Shown in pieces: positions 8,467 to 16,944 of a DNA stretch of 64,000 nucleotides (its first letter is position 1; each line of letters starts with the position of its first letter). The translations under genes were made by a program, and so were the position numbers. A model generated the notes under the pieces. The model saw nothing but the letters and a program-made list of their open reading frames with translations. It was not told the DNA's origin and searched no databases. The stretch covers positions 62,001 through 126,000 of the forward strand of contig CALVMR010000014.1 in the NCBI GenBank assembly GCA_944346885.1. Reading direction: 5' to 3'. The stretch comes from an uncultured Clostridia bacterium (lineage in GTDB: Bacteria; Bacillota; Clostridia; Christensenellales; Borkfalkiaceae).

Positions 8467-8510
8467 AAAAAAGGGGCAAAGGCGATTTTTCGTCGTCTTT
8501 GCCCCTTTTA
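8467..8510. terminator. Bidirectional terminator between the flavoprotein and pflA genes
   Basis: The arms AAAAGGGGCAAAG and CTTTGCCCCTTTT enclose an AT-rich loop, with T or A runs on both sides. Confidence 0.85.
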
Positions 8511-8533
8511 TGTTGCACATAATACTATGCATT
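8509..8533 (-). repeat. AGTACT-core intergenic repeat, copy A
   Basis: This is one of six copies of a repeat of about 25 bases. On the minus strand it starts with the TAG stop codon of pflA and reads GCATAGTATTATGTGCAACA, a diverged form of the palindrome GCATAGTACTATGC. Confidence 0.6.
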
Positions 8534-9406
8534 TTTTGAAAAAATCTCGGATACGATCTTGTTTGCACGGGCGATATCCTCATCCTCACATTCGCGTACG
8601 GCGGCATAGGGAAAGGGTATTTTTAATGCCTTATACTTATCCCCGCACAGCTTTCGGAAAGGCAAAAAGCGAACGCCGCCCTGCGGAAAATGTTTTTTCA
8701 CCAACCGCGCAAGCGCGCGCAGCGCTTCCTCCCCGTCGTTTTTCCCCGGAACGAGCACATTGGTGACCCGCGGTACCCGCCCTTGCCTTCCGCACGCCGC
8801 AAAAAACGCATCGTACGAAGAGAGGTCTTGCGAGGTTTGGTTTTTTACGTCACAGATGATCTCCCCCGCCGCGATCAGCTCTTCGTCGCAGATCTGCCCG
8901 TTCGTTTCAAACGCAACGCGGATACCCCGCCCCCGCAGCAATTTTGCCAACGCGAGCGAAAACTTTTTTTGCAAAAAGGACTCCCCGCCCGAAAGGGTGA
9001 CGCCACCGCGGCGGAAATACGGCTTATACCGCTCCATACGCGCGGCAAGGGCGCCCGCCGTGACCGCCTCCCCGCTCTTGTACAGCGTTTCGGGGTTGTG
9101 GCAAAACGGGCAGCGCAAATTGCAGCCCGCATAGAACACGACGCAGCGCAGCCCCGCCCCGTCTACCCCGGAACCGCAGTAAACGGAATCAATGTACCCG
9201 ACCGTATCGGCGCCGCCCGCGGCGGCATCAGGGGTATCCGACGCCGACACCGAAGCGGGATCGCACGCGGCGGCATCGGGGGGACCCGACGCCGACACCG
9301 AAGCGGGATCGCACGCGGCGGCAACAGAGACATCCGTCGCCGCCGACGCCGCCGAAGCAAAATCGCCCGCTAAAAAGCTGTTTTTGTCACACATAGTACT
9401 CTGCAT
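8525..9406 (-). CDS. pflA: Pyruvate formate-lyase activating enzyme with a repetitive N-terminal extension
   Basis: This radical SAM enzyme installs the glycyl radical on PflB, encoded just upstream. The cluster-binding C95/C99/C102 lie in AGCNLRCPFC, and the usual PflA start (VGYIDSV) and the GGVTLSGGE segment are present. Residues 1-67 precede the normal start and are Ala/Ser/Asp/Pro-rich; the 48-base DNA repeat gives ACDPASVSAS twice. The valine at the normal start is GTC, so no internal start exists there and the extension must be translated. No convincing ribosome-binding site precedes the ATGs at 9406 or 9394, and the first of these lies inside a copy of the AGTACT repeat. Confidence 0.88.
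   Translation of the reverse strand: MQSTMCDKNSFLAGDFASAASAATDVSVAAACDPASVSASGPPDAAACDPASVSASDTPDAAAGGADTVGYIDSVYCGSGVDGAGLRCVVFYAGCNLRCPFCHNPETLYKSGEAVTAGALAARMERYKPYFRRGGVTLSGGESFLQKKFSLALAKLLRGRGIRVAFETNGQICDEELIAAGEIICDVKNQTSQDLSSYDAFFAACGRQGRVPRVTNVLVPGKNDGEEALRALARLVKKHFPQGGVRFLPFRKLCGDKYKALKIPFPYAAVRECEDEDIARANKIVSEIFSKNA
9225..9323 (-). repeat. 48-base tandem repeat inside pflA
   Basis: The 36-base segments starting at 9240 and 9288 are identical, and partial similarity extends to the left. The period of 48 keeps the reading frame. Confidence 0.85.
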
Positions 9407-9408
9407 TT
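9385..9408 (-). repeat. AGTACT-core intergenic repeat, copy B
   Basis: On the minus strand it reads ATGCAGAGTACTATGTGTGA and overlaps the first codons of pflA in the 32-base pflB-pflA gap. Confidence 0.65.
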
Positions 9409-9438
9409 TACCGTAATGCGCGTTTTTCGCAGAAAAAT

Positions 9439-11655
9439 TTACATTCTGCCGTGGTATGTACGCTTGATCACTTCCAACTGATGCGCCTTGGAGAGCTTAT
9501 GAAAGTTCACCGCATAACCCGATACGCGGATGGTAACGCTAGGATACAGTTCGGGATGTTCCATTGCGGCAATAAGTTTGCTCCGGTCAAACACGTTCAC
9601 GTTGAGGTGGTGCGCCCCCTGCCCGAAGTAGCCGTCCAGCATATCCGCAAGGTTTTCCGCCCGATCCTCTTCGTTTTCCCCCAGCGCGGAAGGAACGATG
9701 GAAAAGGTATTGGAAATGCCGTCTCGGCAGCAATCGTACGAGAGTTTGGCAACCGAATTGAGCGAAGCGAGCGCACCGCTCGTATCCCGCTCGTGCATGG
9801 GGTTCGCCCCCGGCGCAAACGGCTCGCCCGCCGCCCTCCCGTCCGGCGTGGCGCCCGTCTTTTTGCCGTATGCCACATTCGACGTAATGGTCAAAACGGA
9901 GAGCGTATGCTTTGCCCCGCGGTACGCGGGCGTTTTTTTCAGCTCGTTTGAAAACTCTTTCACAAGGTCTGCCGCAATGGCGTCCACGCGGTCGTCGTCG
10001 TTTCCGTATTTGGGGAAATCCCCCTCTCTCGTAAACCCCGTGATCAAACCGTTTTCGCCGTATACGGGCGTCACCTTTGCGTACTTGATGGCAGAGAGCG
10101 AATCGGTAACGACCGAAAGCCCCGCCACGCCGCAAGCCAAAAAGCGTTCTACATCGGTATCGTGCAGCGCCATCTGGATCTTTTCATAGGCGTACTTGTC
10201 GTGCATGAAATGGATGACGTTGAGCGTATTCACATACAGGCGGCACAGCCAAGCCATATATTTGCTATATGCACCGCGCACCTTTTCGTAATCGAGCACG
10301 CCCGTAAAGCGCTCCCCCTCCGGCGCGATCTGCAATCCGCTCTTTTCGTCTCTTCCGCCGTTGAGCGTGAGCAGCAGCAATTTGGCAAGATTGCAGCGCG
10401 CCCCGAAAAACTGCATCTGTTTTCCGATCTTCATCGCCGAAACACAGCAGGCGATGCCGTAATCGTCCCCGTACACGGGGCGCATCAGGTCGTCGTTTTC
10501 GTATTGAATGGAGTCGGTATCCACCGAAACCTTAGCGCAGAATTTTTTAAAGGCTTCGGGCAGGCGCTCGGACCAAAGTACCGTAAGGTTCGGCTCCGGC
10601 GCGGCGCCCAAATTGTACAGCGTATGCAAAATACGGTAAGAAGTTTTTGTTACGAGCGTTCTGCCGTCCTCTCCCATGCCGCCGATGCTCTCCGTCGTCC
10701 ACGTGGGGTCTCCGCCGAACATTTCGTTGTATTCGGGAGTGCGCAGCTGGCGGGTGATACGGCATTTGATGACAAAATCGTCGATCAGCTCCTGCGCGCC
10801 GCTCTCGGTAAGCACGCCGTTTGCGATATCCCGTTCGAGATAAATATCGAAAAAGGTGGAGACCCTGCCCAAACTCATCGCCGCCCCGTTTTGCTCCTTG
10901 ATGGCGGCAAGGTAGGCAAAATACGTCCACTGGATCGCCTCTTTCGCGTTCTGCGCGGGCGCGGAAATATCGACGCCGTACAACAGCGCCATCTCTTTGA
11001 GCTTCTTCAAAAAGTCGATCTGTTTGTACAGCTCTTCGAGGATTCGGATGTTTTGTTCGTCCATCGGCAGCGCGCCGCGTTCGCGCTTGTCCTTTTGCTT
11101 CTCTTCAATGAGTTTATCCACCCCGTAGAGAGCGACGCGGCGGTAATCGCCGATGATCCTGCCCCGCCCGTACGCGTCCGGAAGTCCCGTCAATAGCCCC
11201 GCGTGGCGTACCGCCTTCATCTCGTCGGTGTACACATGGAACACGGCGTCGTTGTGGGTGGTCTTATAGCTGAACTCCGTTTCCACGATATCCGAAAGTT
11301 TGTAGCCGTACGCTTCGCACGCCTGCCGCGCCATGCGGATCCCGCCGAAGGGATTTACGCCGCGCTTTAAAGGCGCATCCGTCTGCAAGCCGACGATGAT
11401 CTCGTTTTCACGGTCGATATATCCCGCGGGATAGGTCAACAGCGAGGAGACGCGCTCGGTATCCACATCCAGCACGCCGCCCTTTTCCGTTTCCGCCCGC
11501 AGCAGCGCGTTGACCTTTTCCATCAGCTTAACGGTGCGCTCCGTCGGCGGAGCCAAAAACTCCGCCCCGCCCTCGTACGGGGTGTAATTCGTTTGAATAA
11601 AGTTTCGCACGTCGATCGCTTCCTGATAATGCCCTTTGCGAAATTCCGTTTGCAT
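9439..11655 (-). CDS. pflB: Formate C-acetyltransferase (pyruvate formate-lyase)
   Basis: This glycyl-radical enzyme converts pyruvate and CoA to acetyl-CoA and formate in anaerobic fermentation. The paired catalytic cysteines are in GIACCVSAM and the radical glycine is in RVSGYAVNF near the C terminus. It has 738 residues, normal for PflB. The ATG at 11655 is preceded by GGAGGT at good distance; an upstream in-frame start would run through the riboswitch and is rejected. It is co-transcribed with pflA and controlled by the upstream ZTP riboswitch. Confidence 0.95.
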   Translation of the reverse strand: MQTEFRKGHYQEAIDVRNFIQTNYTPYEGGAEFLAPPTERTVKLMEKVNALLRAETEKGGVLDVDTERVSSLLTYPAGYIDRENEIIVGLQTDAPLKRGVNPFGGIRMARQACEAYGYKLSDIVETEFSYKTTHNDAVFHVYTDEMKAVRHAGLLTGLPDAYGRGRIIGDYRRVALYGVDKLIEEKQKDKRERGALPMDEQNIRILEELYKQIDFLKKLKEMALLYGVDISAPAQNAKEAIQWTYFAYLAAIKEQNGAAMSLGRVSTFFDIYLERDIANGVLTESGAQELIDDFVIKCRITRQLRTPEYNEMFGGDPTWTTESIGGMGEDGRTLVTKTSYRILHTLYNLGAAPEPNLTVLWSERLPEAFKKFCAKVSVDTDSIQYENDDLMRPVYGDDYGIACCVSAMKIGKQMQFFGARCNLAKLLLLTLNGGRDEKSGLQIAPEGERFTGVLDYEKVRGAYSKYMAWLCRLYVNTLNVIHFMHDKYAYEKIQMALHDTDVERFLACGVAGLSVVTDSLSAIKYAKVTPVYGENGLITGFTREGDFPKYGNDDDRVDAIAADLVKEFSNELKKTPAYRGAKHTLSVLTITSNVAYGKKTGATPDGRAAGEPFAPGANPMHERDTSGALASLNSVAKLSYDCCRDGISNTFSIVPSALGENEEDRAENLADMLDGYFGQGAHHLNVNVFDRSKLIAAMEHPELYPSVTIRVSGYAVNFHKLSKAHQLEVIKRTYHGRM

Positions 11656-11679
11656 ACCGCTACCTCCACAAAAATCCGA

Positions 11680-11790
11680 TAAAAAAACCTGCGCAGCCGC
11701 ATACGTTTGCAGTTGCCCAGGTGGCCGGCGGTGCCGCTTTCCGCTCCCCCGCAGTTCCCTGCTTATCCACCAGTTGCGAAAAGCCCTCTG
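11680..11790 (-). promoter_or_regulatory. ZTP (pfl motif) riboswitch with terminator
   Basis: Minus-strand blocks in the ZTP consensus order are ACTGGTGG, then GGGGGAGCG, then CCACCTGGGCAACTG. They are followed by a hairpin ending in CAGG and a T7 run (about 11682-11709), so the switch acts on transcription of pflB. ZTP signals 10-formyl-THF shortage, and Pfl makes the formate needed to refill that pool. The family was originally named after pfl genes. Confidence 0.87.
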
Positions 11791-11795
11791 CTGTG

Positions 11796-11811
11796 ACACA
11801 ATATCTTGTGT
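11796..11811. promoter_or_regulatory. Palindrome in the pflB leader, possible operator
   Basis: ACACAATATCTTGTGT has six-base arms around four bases. It lies about 20-35 bases after the predicted start of transcription, where a repressor would block elongation. The regulator is unknown. Confidence 0.4.
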
Positions 11812-11837
11812 TTGCACAGATTTTTTATTCTGTATTT

Positions 11838-11866
11838 AGTATATCGAATCCACACCGCAAAGTCAA
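11838..11866 (-). promoter_or_regulatory. Promoter of pflB-pflA
   Basis: On the minus strand TTGACT (11861-11866) is followed after 17 bases by TATACT (11838-11843). Confidence 0.85.
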
Positions 11867-11975
11867 GGGAATCACACAAAAAAGTTAAAATATTTTGCGC
11901 GGAAACCACGCCGAAAACGGCGGGGCTTGCAGCCAAAGCAAACACCGCTTTTGCCGCCGCGCACGGCGGGCGCAT

Positions 11976-12115
11976 CGCGCAAAACGCTATACCCGCCGCA
12001 CCGTTTGCCCATACGCAAAAGTGCTGCCGCAAACCACGCCCGCACGCCCCCGTGCAAAACGCTATATCCGCCGCACCATACGCCCGTACAAAAGCGCCGC
12101 CGCAAAATCGCGGCG
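11976..12115. repeat. Two degenerate copies of a repeat of about 60 bases
   Basis: GCAAAACGCTATA followed by CCGCCGCACC and an AAAAG-GC-GCCGCAAA end occurs near 11979 and again near 12054 with scattered differences. There is no supported gene from 11867 to 12135. The end of the second copy forms the ddh terminator. Confidence 0.55.
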
Positions 12116-12121
12116 GCGCCG
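12093..12121 (-). terminator. Terminator after ddh
   Basis: The arms GCGCCGCCGC and GCGGCGGCGC enclose a six-base loop. TTTTG follows on the minus strand. Confidence 0.8.
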
Positions 12122-12135
12122 AGGCATACAAACGC

Positions 12136-13113
12136 TCAAAGCATTGTTTTGCGCAGCAGCTCTTCGCCGAGGGGCGAAAGATATTTCGGCGCCACGTCGA
12201 ACACCGTAACGGCACCCGTTTTTCCCTCTCCGCGCAGGCGGTACACCGCGCGCGCACAGGAAACGAGCACCCCGGAAGTAAATTCCGGATTGGATTCGAG
12301 TTTGAGCGAAAATTCCATGAGGTATTTGTGCCCCGCCGCCGAATTTCCCGCGCGCAGCACAAACCCGCCGTGCGGGATGCCGCCGTGCTTTTCCTGCAAT
12401 TCTTGTTCGGAAATAAAATGCACCGTCGTATCGTAATCGGCAAAGTAATCGGGCATCTGTTTGATCTCGCGTTCGATGCGGGCAAGATCGGCGCCCTCTT
12501 CGGCAACGACATAGCACTCGCGCGTATGCTTTTCACGAGTGGAAAGCTGCGGATTTTCCCCGCGGCGCACCCGTTCCAAAGCGCTCTCCACGGGCACGGT
12601 ATACTGCCGCGCGTCTTTCACTCCCGCCACGCGGCGGATGGCGTCGCTGTGCCCTTGGCTGACCCCTTTTCCCCAAAAGGTATAGGCGTCTCCCGTGCCC
12701 GGAAGCGCCGTAAAATAGGCGCGCGCCAGCGAAAACAGCCCCGGATCCCAGCCGACGCTCATCATGCCGAGATGCCCCGCCTCTTTCCCCGTCGCGTCCA
12801 GCGCCGCAAAATACGCGGGGATCTTGGCGTGCGTATCAAAGCTATCCACCGTATCGAACAGACGGATCGCCTGCACGGACTGCACGGGCAGATCGGTGGC
12901 GCTGCCGCCGCACAGGATCAATACGTCGATCTTGCCGACGTAGGAAGCCAGCGCGTCCGCAGGTTCTACGCGAACGGGCAGCACCGTTTTTACGGTCTGC
13001 GGGTCTCGGCGGGTGAATACCGCCACCACTTCCATATCCTCACACAGCGAAGCGGCGTACTGCACGCCCCTGCCCAAATTGCCATAGCCGAAAATTCCAA
13101 GCCTGATCTTCAT
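12136..13113 (-). CDS. ddh: Meso-diaminopimelate dehydrogenase
   Basis: It makes meso-diaminopimelate from tetrahydrodipicolinate in a single NADPH-dependent amination, for peptidoglycan and lysine. The NADP motif GYGNLGRG (residues 9-16) and the family segments SVGWDPGLFSLAR and GKGVSQGHSDAIRR are clear. It has 325 residues, the standard length. GAGGT precedes the ATG by about 8 bases. No other lysine-pathway gene is nearby, and it appears to stand alone between two terminators. Confidence 0.93.
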   Translation of the reverse strand: MKIRLGIFGYGNLGRGVQYAASLCEDMEVVAVFTRRDPQTVKTVLPVRVEPADALASYVGKIDVLILCGGSATDLPVQSVQAIRLFDTVDSFDTHAKIPAYFAALDATGKEAGHLGMMSVGWDPGLFSLARAYFTALPGTGDAYTFWGKGVSQGHSDAIRRVAGVKDARQYTVPVESALERVRRGENPQLSTREKHTRECYVVAEEGADLARIEREIKQMPDYFADYDTTVHFISEQELQEKHGGIPHGGFVLRAGNSAAGHKYLMEFSLKLESNPEFTSGVLVSCARAVYRLRGEGKTGAVTVFDVAPKYLSPLGEELLRKTML

Positions 13114-13160
13114 AACAATACCTCATATGGGAAAAGATAATTTTCAAAAACCGCAGGAAA

Positions 13161-13184
13161 AGCCGCGCCCGAACGGGCGCGGCA
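13161..13184 (-). terminator. Terminator after the YfcE-type gene
   Basis: GCCGCGCCC and GGGCGCGGC enclose a four-base loop. TTTT follows on the minus strand. Confidence 0.75.
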
Positions 13185-13205
13185 CAGCCGACGCGGACCG
13201 ATCGG

Positions 13206-13742
13206 TCACAGCGGCTCTTTTGCCAGCACCTTGCCGTCCAGCCCTTTCAGCGTGACAACGCCGTCCTCCATCACCAGATAGGCGCGCGCCGTGCCCTCCT
13301 TCGGCAGCGAAACCGAACCGGGGTTTGCAACGAGCACGCCGCCCGCGCGCTTTATAAAACTCGTGTGGTAATGCCCGTAAAAAAAGCCGTCGCCGCAGTT
13401 TTTGGGGAGATACGCCTCGCAGAACCGGTCTCCGTGCTGCAAAAGCACCCTCTTCTCCCCCGAAACAAGCACCGCTTCCGCAACAAATTCAAATTCGGAA
13501 ATGAGGGTATCCACGTCGCTGTCGCAATTCCCCTTTACGACGAGCAGGCGGTCCGCAAGCCCGTTCAAGACCTGCGCCACCTGCATGGGCGCGTATTCTT
13601 CGGGGAAGGGATTGCGCGGCCCGTGGTTGTAAATATCGCCGAGCAAAACGAGCAGGTCCGCCCGCTCTTCCGCAAATTTTTGCGCAAGCACCCGCGCATA
13701 ATATGCCGAACCGTGCAAATCGGATGCGATCATGTATTTCAT
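13206..13742 (-). CDS. YfcE-type metallophosphoesterase
   Basis: This calcineurin-like phosphodiesterase has 178 residues, close to E. coli YfcE. Metal and active-site motifs run in order: SDLHGS (D-x-H), GDIYNHG, KGNCDSD (N of GNCD), LQHGD and GHYH. The ATG at 13742 was chosen because GGAGAG precedes it and it places the first strand (MKYMIASDLHG) at the N terminus. It follows galM by 35 bases and is probably co-transcribed with it. The natural substrate is unknown. Confidence 0.88.
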   Translation of the reverse strand: MKYMIASDLHGSAYYARVLAQKFAEERADLLVLLGDIYNHGPRNPFPEEYAPMQVAQVLNGLADRLLVVKGNCDSDVDTLISEFEFVAEAVLVSGEKRVLLQHGDRFCEAYLPKNCGDGFFYGHYHTSFIKRAGGVLVANPGSVSLPKEGTARAYLVMEDGVVTLKGLDGKVLAKEPL

Positions 13743-13777
13743 GCAAGCTCTCCTTCCCGCCGCGGCGGGGCGCGCAT

Positions 13778-14827
13778 TCAACGCACGCCGAATTTATACG
13801 CCGTCGTAAAATGATACACTTTGTTGCGTTCGTAGATCGCGTCGCCGAGCGCGGCATAGGCGGGCACGTTGACGGCGTTGGGGATAAACTGCGTTTCCAA
13901 ACAGAAGCCGTAATTGCGGTTGTAGTATCCGCCCTTGCCCTGCTGCGCCAGCCCGTTGCCCGTATACAGCTGCACGGCGGGTTTATCGGTAAACACCTCC
14001 ATCACGATGCCGCTGCGTTCGCTCACCGCCTCCGCGATCTTTTCGTACGCGCCCTGTTTTTTGTCGAGCACATAGTTCACGTCGTAGCCGTTTTGAATGA
14101 CGATATCCGGGTCGCTCGTATCGGCAATGCGCTCGCCGATGCGGTGCGGCTTGCGGAAATCGAAGGGCGTGCCTTCCACGTTTTTAAATTCGCCGTGCGG
14201 AATGAGCGTATCGTCCGTAGGCGTATAGCGGCTCGCCGCGATCTGCAAAAACGTATCCCGCACGTTACCGCTGCCCGCGCCGTCTAAGTTGAAATAGGCG
14301 TGGTTGGTAAGGTTGATCGCCGTTTTGCTGTCTGCGATCGCCGCGTATTCGATCTTCAATTCCCCGCCCGAAAGGGTATAGCGCACTTCGGTGCGCAGCG
14401 TGCCCGGATAATTTTCCTCCCCCTCCGGGCTGACGAGCGAAAGCGCGAGCGTATTGCCGTCTCCGCCCTCGAAAACATACCCCCAGATCTTGCGGTTGAA
14501 CCCCTCTTTGCCGCCGTGCAGATGGTTGCCGCGGTCGTTGCAATACAGGGCATACTCCGTGCCGTCGATAACGAGCCTGCCCTTTTCGATGCGGTTGCCG
14601 ACCCGCCCGATCAGCGCGCCGAGGTAACCGCCGTTGTTTTCGTAGCCCGCCACGTCGTCGTAACCGAGCACAACGTCGCGCTGCACGCCCTCGCGGTCCG
14701 CGATCTTCAAAGACTGGATGATCCCGCCGTAATTGAGGATGGTCGCCTCGTTTTTTCCGTCGGTAAGGCGGAACGCGCGCACCTCGCGCCCGTCTGCGGT
14801 CCTGCCGAATATGCTCGTCTGAATCAT
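13778..14827 (-). CDS. galM: Aldose 1-epimerase
   Basis: It interconverts alpha and beta anomers of galactose and related sugars. It has 349 residues. Family segments include LNYGGIIQSL, GYDDVAGYENN, the substrate histidine region GNHLHGGKEGF, NLTNHAYFNL and a C-terminal ETQFIPNAVN-like segment carrying the catalytic glutamate. The ATG at 14827 has GGAGG upstream; an in-frame start 12 codons earlier lies closer to the preceding terminator and has no such site. No other galactose gene is adjacent. Confidence 0.93.
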   Translation of the reverse strand: MIQTSIFGRTADGREVRAFRLTDGKNEATILNYGGIIQSLKIADREGVQRDVVLGYDDVAGYENNGGYLGALIGRVGNRIEKGRLVIDGTEYALYCNDRGNHLHGGKEGFNRKIWGYVFEGGDGNTLALSLVSPEGEENYPGTLRTEVRYTLSGGELKIEYAAIADSKTAINLTNHAYFNLDGAGSGNVRDTFLQIAASRYTPTDDTLIPHGEFKNVEGTPFDFRKPHRIGERIADTSDPDIVIQNGYDVNYVLDKKQGAYEKIAEAVSERSGIVMEVFTDKPAVQLYTGNGLAQQGKGGYYNRNYGFCLETQFIPNAVNVPAYAALGDAIYERNKVYHFTTAYKFGVR

Positions 14828-14861
14828 GTCGAATCCTCCGTCGAATTTATGCCGTTCCCGC

Positions 14862-14891
14862 AAAAAATAAGGGAGAACGCCTGTTCTCCCC
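14862..14891 (-). terminator. Terminator after the trpB-like gene
   Basis: GGGAGAAC and GTTCTCCC enclose a four-base loop (14871-14890). On the minus strand TTATTTTTTG follows. Confidence 0.85.
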
Positions 14892-14932
14892 TATTATACC
14901 ATTAAAAAATAACGTTGTAAATTGTTTTCAAA

Positions 14933-16315
14933 TTATTTGTTCTGCGGAATATCGGGGATGGAGGCAAAGCCCTTGGCAAGCGCCGCGTCGTCGGGCACGG
15001 AATCGGTCATCGTGCCGTCGTTGAACTGCTTGTACGCCGCCATATCGAAATAGCCCGTGCCCGTAAGCCCGAAGAGGATCTTTTTCTTCCGGCCCGTTTT
15101 TTTGCACTCGACCGCCTCGTTGATCGCCGCCAAAATGGCGTGGCTGGATTCGGGCGCGGGCAGGATGCCCTCGGTACGCGCAAAGTACTCCGCCGCTTCA
15201 AACACTTTTGTCTGCTCCACCGAAACGGCGCGCATCAGCCCGTCGTGGTAGAGTTTGGATACGATGGGGCTCATGCCGTGGTAACGCAGCCCGCCCGCAT
15301 GGCTTGCCGAAGGCATAAAGCCGCAGCCAAGGGTGTACATGCGCGCAAGCGGCGTCGTTTTGGCGCTGTCGCAAAAATCGTACACATACTTGCCGCGGGT
15401 GAGCGAAGGGCAGCTGGCAGGTTCGACGCCGATAAAATCGATATCGTTTTTGCCCGCGATCTTCTCCCCCATAAAGGGCGCGATCAGCCCGCCGTAATTG
15501 GAACCGCCGCCGACGCAGCCGATCACCGTATCGACCTGCACGCCGTATTTATCCAGCGCCGCCTTGCTCTCCAACCCGATGACGGACTGGTGCAGCACAA
15601 CGTGGTCGAGCACGCTGCCCAGCACATAGCGGCAGGAATCGGAATTTACGGCTTTTTCCACCGCCTCGGAGATGGCGCAGCCCAGCGAGCCGCCCGTTCC
15701 GGGGAACTCGGCAAGGATCTTCCTGCCCGCGTTGGTCGTTTCCGACGGCGAAGGCACGACCTTGGCGCCGTATGTGCGCATGACCTCCTTGCGGTACGGC
15801 TTTTGTTCGCTGGAAACTTTGACCATATATACGATCAAGTCAAGCCCGTAATAGGCGGAAGCCATCGCCAACGCGGTGCCCCACTGCCCGGCGCCCGTTT
15901 CGGTCGTGATCGATTTTAACCCCTGCTTTTTGGCATAGTACGCCTGCGCCGCGGCGGAATTGAGCTTGTGCGACCCGGAGGTGTTGTTTCCCTCGAATTT
16001 ATAATAAATTTCGGCGGGGGTGCCGAGCGCTTTTTCCAAGCAATACGCGCGCACCAAGGGCGCGGGGCGGTACATCTTGTAAAAATCGCGGATGCCTTCC
16101 GGAATATCGATATAAAGATCGGTGAAGTTGAGCTCTTGGTCGATGCACTCATCGCAGAACACGGCGCGCAGGTCTTCCTTGGTGCAGGGTTTGCCCGTCG
16201 CCGGATTGAGGAAAGGATCGTGCTTTTCCTTCATCGCCGCATTCAGATTGTACCACTGTTTGGGGATCTCGGTTTCGGACAGATAGATCTTGTACGGTAC
16301 GTTTTGTGCAGACAT
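14933..16315 (-). CDS. TrpB-like pyridoxal-phosphate tryptophan synthase beta (TrpB2 type)
   Basis: It has 460 residues, longer than TrpB1, with the TrpB2-type N-terminal region. The PLP lysine is K117 in SGSHKLNSA, followed by TETGAGQWG and the phosphate loop GCVGGGSNYGG. It can make tryptophan from indole and serine; no trpA or other trp gene is present, so indole salvage is plausible. GGGAGGA precedes the ATG. The ATG at 16315 was chosen over an upstream one that would lie in the T-box terminator. Transcription is controlled by a Trp T-box. Confidence 0.92.
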   Translation of the reverse strand: MSAQNVPYKIYLSETEIPKQWYNLNAAMKEKHDPFLNPATGKPCTKEDLRAVFCDECIDQELNFTDLYIDIPEGIRDFYKMYRPAPLVRAYCLEKALGTPAEIYYKFEGNNTSGSHKLNSAAAQAYYAKKQGLKSITTETGAGQWGTALAMASAYYGLDLIVYMVKVSSEQKPYRKEVMRTYGAKVVPSPSETTNAGRKILAEFPGTGGSLGCAISEAVEKAVNSDSCRYVLGSVLDHVVLHQSVIGLESKAALDKYGVQVDTVIGCVGGGSNYGGLIAPFMGEKIAGKNDIDFIGVEPASCPSLTRGKYVYDFCDSAKTTPLARMYTLGCGFMPSASHAGGLRYHGMSPIVSKLYHDGLMRAVSVEQTKVFEAAEYFARTEGILPAPESSHAILAAINEAVECKKTGRKKKILFGLTGTGYFDMAAYKQFNDGTMTDSVPDDAALAKGFASIPDIPQNK

Positions 16316-16333
16316 GAAAGTTTCCTCCCGGTA

Positions 16334-16598
16334 ATGATTTTTATGACAAAAAACACGATCCTTTCGTTTGGGACGAAATGACCGTGTTGCCACCCAAATT
16401 CACAGCGCGAACGCTGCCTCGTTGCGGGTACTACCATACCCTCTCCCTGTAACGCGAGAGACGCGTCAGGCACTACTCGGCAACCTTTTCGCACCCGCCC
16501 TCGGTAATCCATTCGCCTGCGCCGCATCGCCCCCATCCCACCGCCGGGAGCTCTCTGTGCATACGGTGATGCAAGTTACTTCTTTACGTCATCGGTTT
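16334..16598 (-). promoter_or_regulatory. T-box leader, tryptophan specificity
   Basis: The T-box core TTTGGGTGGCAACACGG lies at 16382-16398 and is followed by a terminator ending in GTGTTTTTTG. A Stem I distal segment GGCGGTGGGA and an AGTAA element are visible. The likely specifier is TGG (plus strand 16509-16511) within GAATGGA. The base after TGG in the acceptor-pairing element is C, matching a G discriminator as in tRNA-Trp. Uncharged tRNA-Trp should allow read-through into the TrpB-like gene. Confidence 0.87.
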
Positions 16599-16603
16599 GG
16601 CAC

Positions 16604-16632
16604 ATAATAGCACACCGCAAAACGCTTGTCAA
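16604..16632 (-). promoter_or_regulatory. Promoter of the T-box transcript
   Basis: On the minus strand TTGACA (16627-16632) is followed after 17 bases by TATTAT (16604-16609). Confidence 0.88.
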
Positions 16633-16944
16633 GTATTTTTTTAAAAATTTTTTGAAAAATTTTTTCAGGCACGCCCACGGCGCTTTTGCTTTTTTCGGCT
16701 TCTTATTTTACGCGCGCGAACGGCTGTTTTTGCAAAAAAACGCGCGCCATCCGGAAAAATATTTAACTGCCGCCCCGCGGCGGCGCTATGACGGCTGCCT
16801 CAAAAATATTTGGCGCGACACCGTGGCGGCATTCGCGGACGCAGCAAAAGCGTTTGGCGAAGAAGCACCGCGGCGGCTGCCGCCCCGCGCACAGCCGCGC
16901 GCCTGCATGAAAGGCGGCAAGATACGCAAACTGCGGATACGACC
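16633..16944. other. Spacer between divergent genes
   Basis: It holds A/T runs next to the T-box promoter, then GC-rich sequence. No supported gene or clear promoter for the plus-strand deacetylase gene is visible. Confidence 0.4.

Noticed and set aside
11682-11817. An upstream ATG that would extend PflB by 54 residues
   Set aside because: It would run through the ZTP riboswitch; the ATG at 11655 has a proper ribosome-binding site and the family start.
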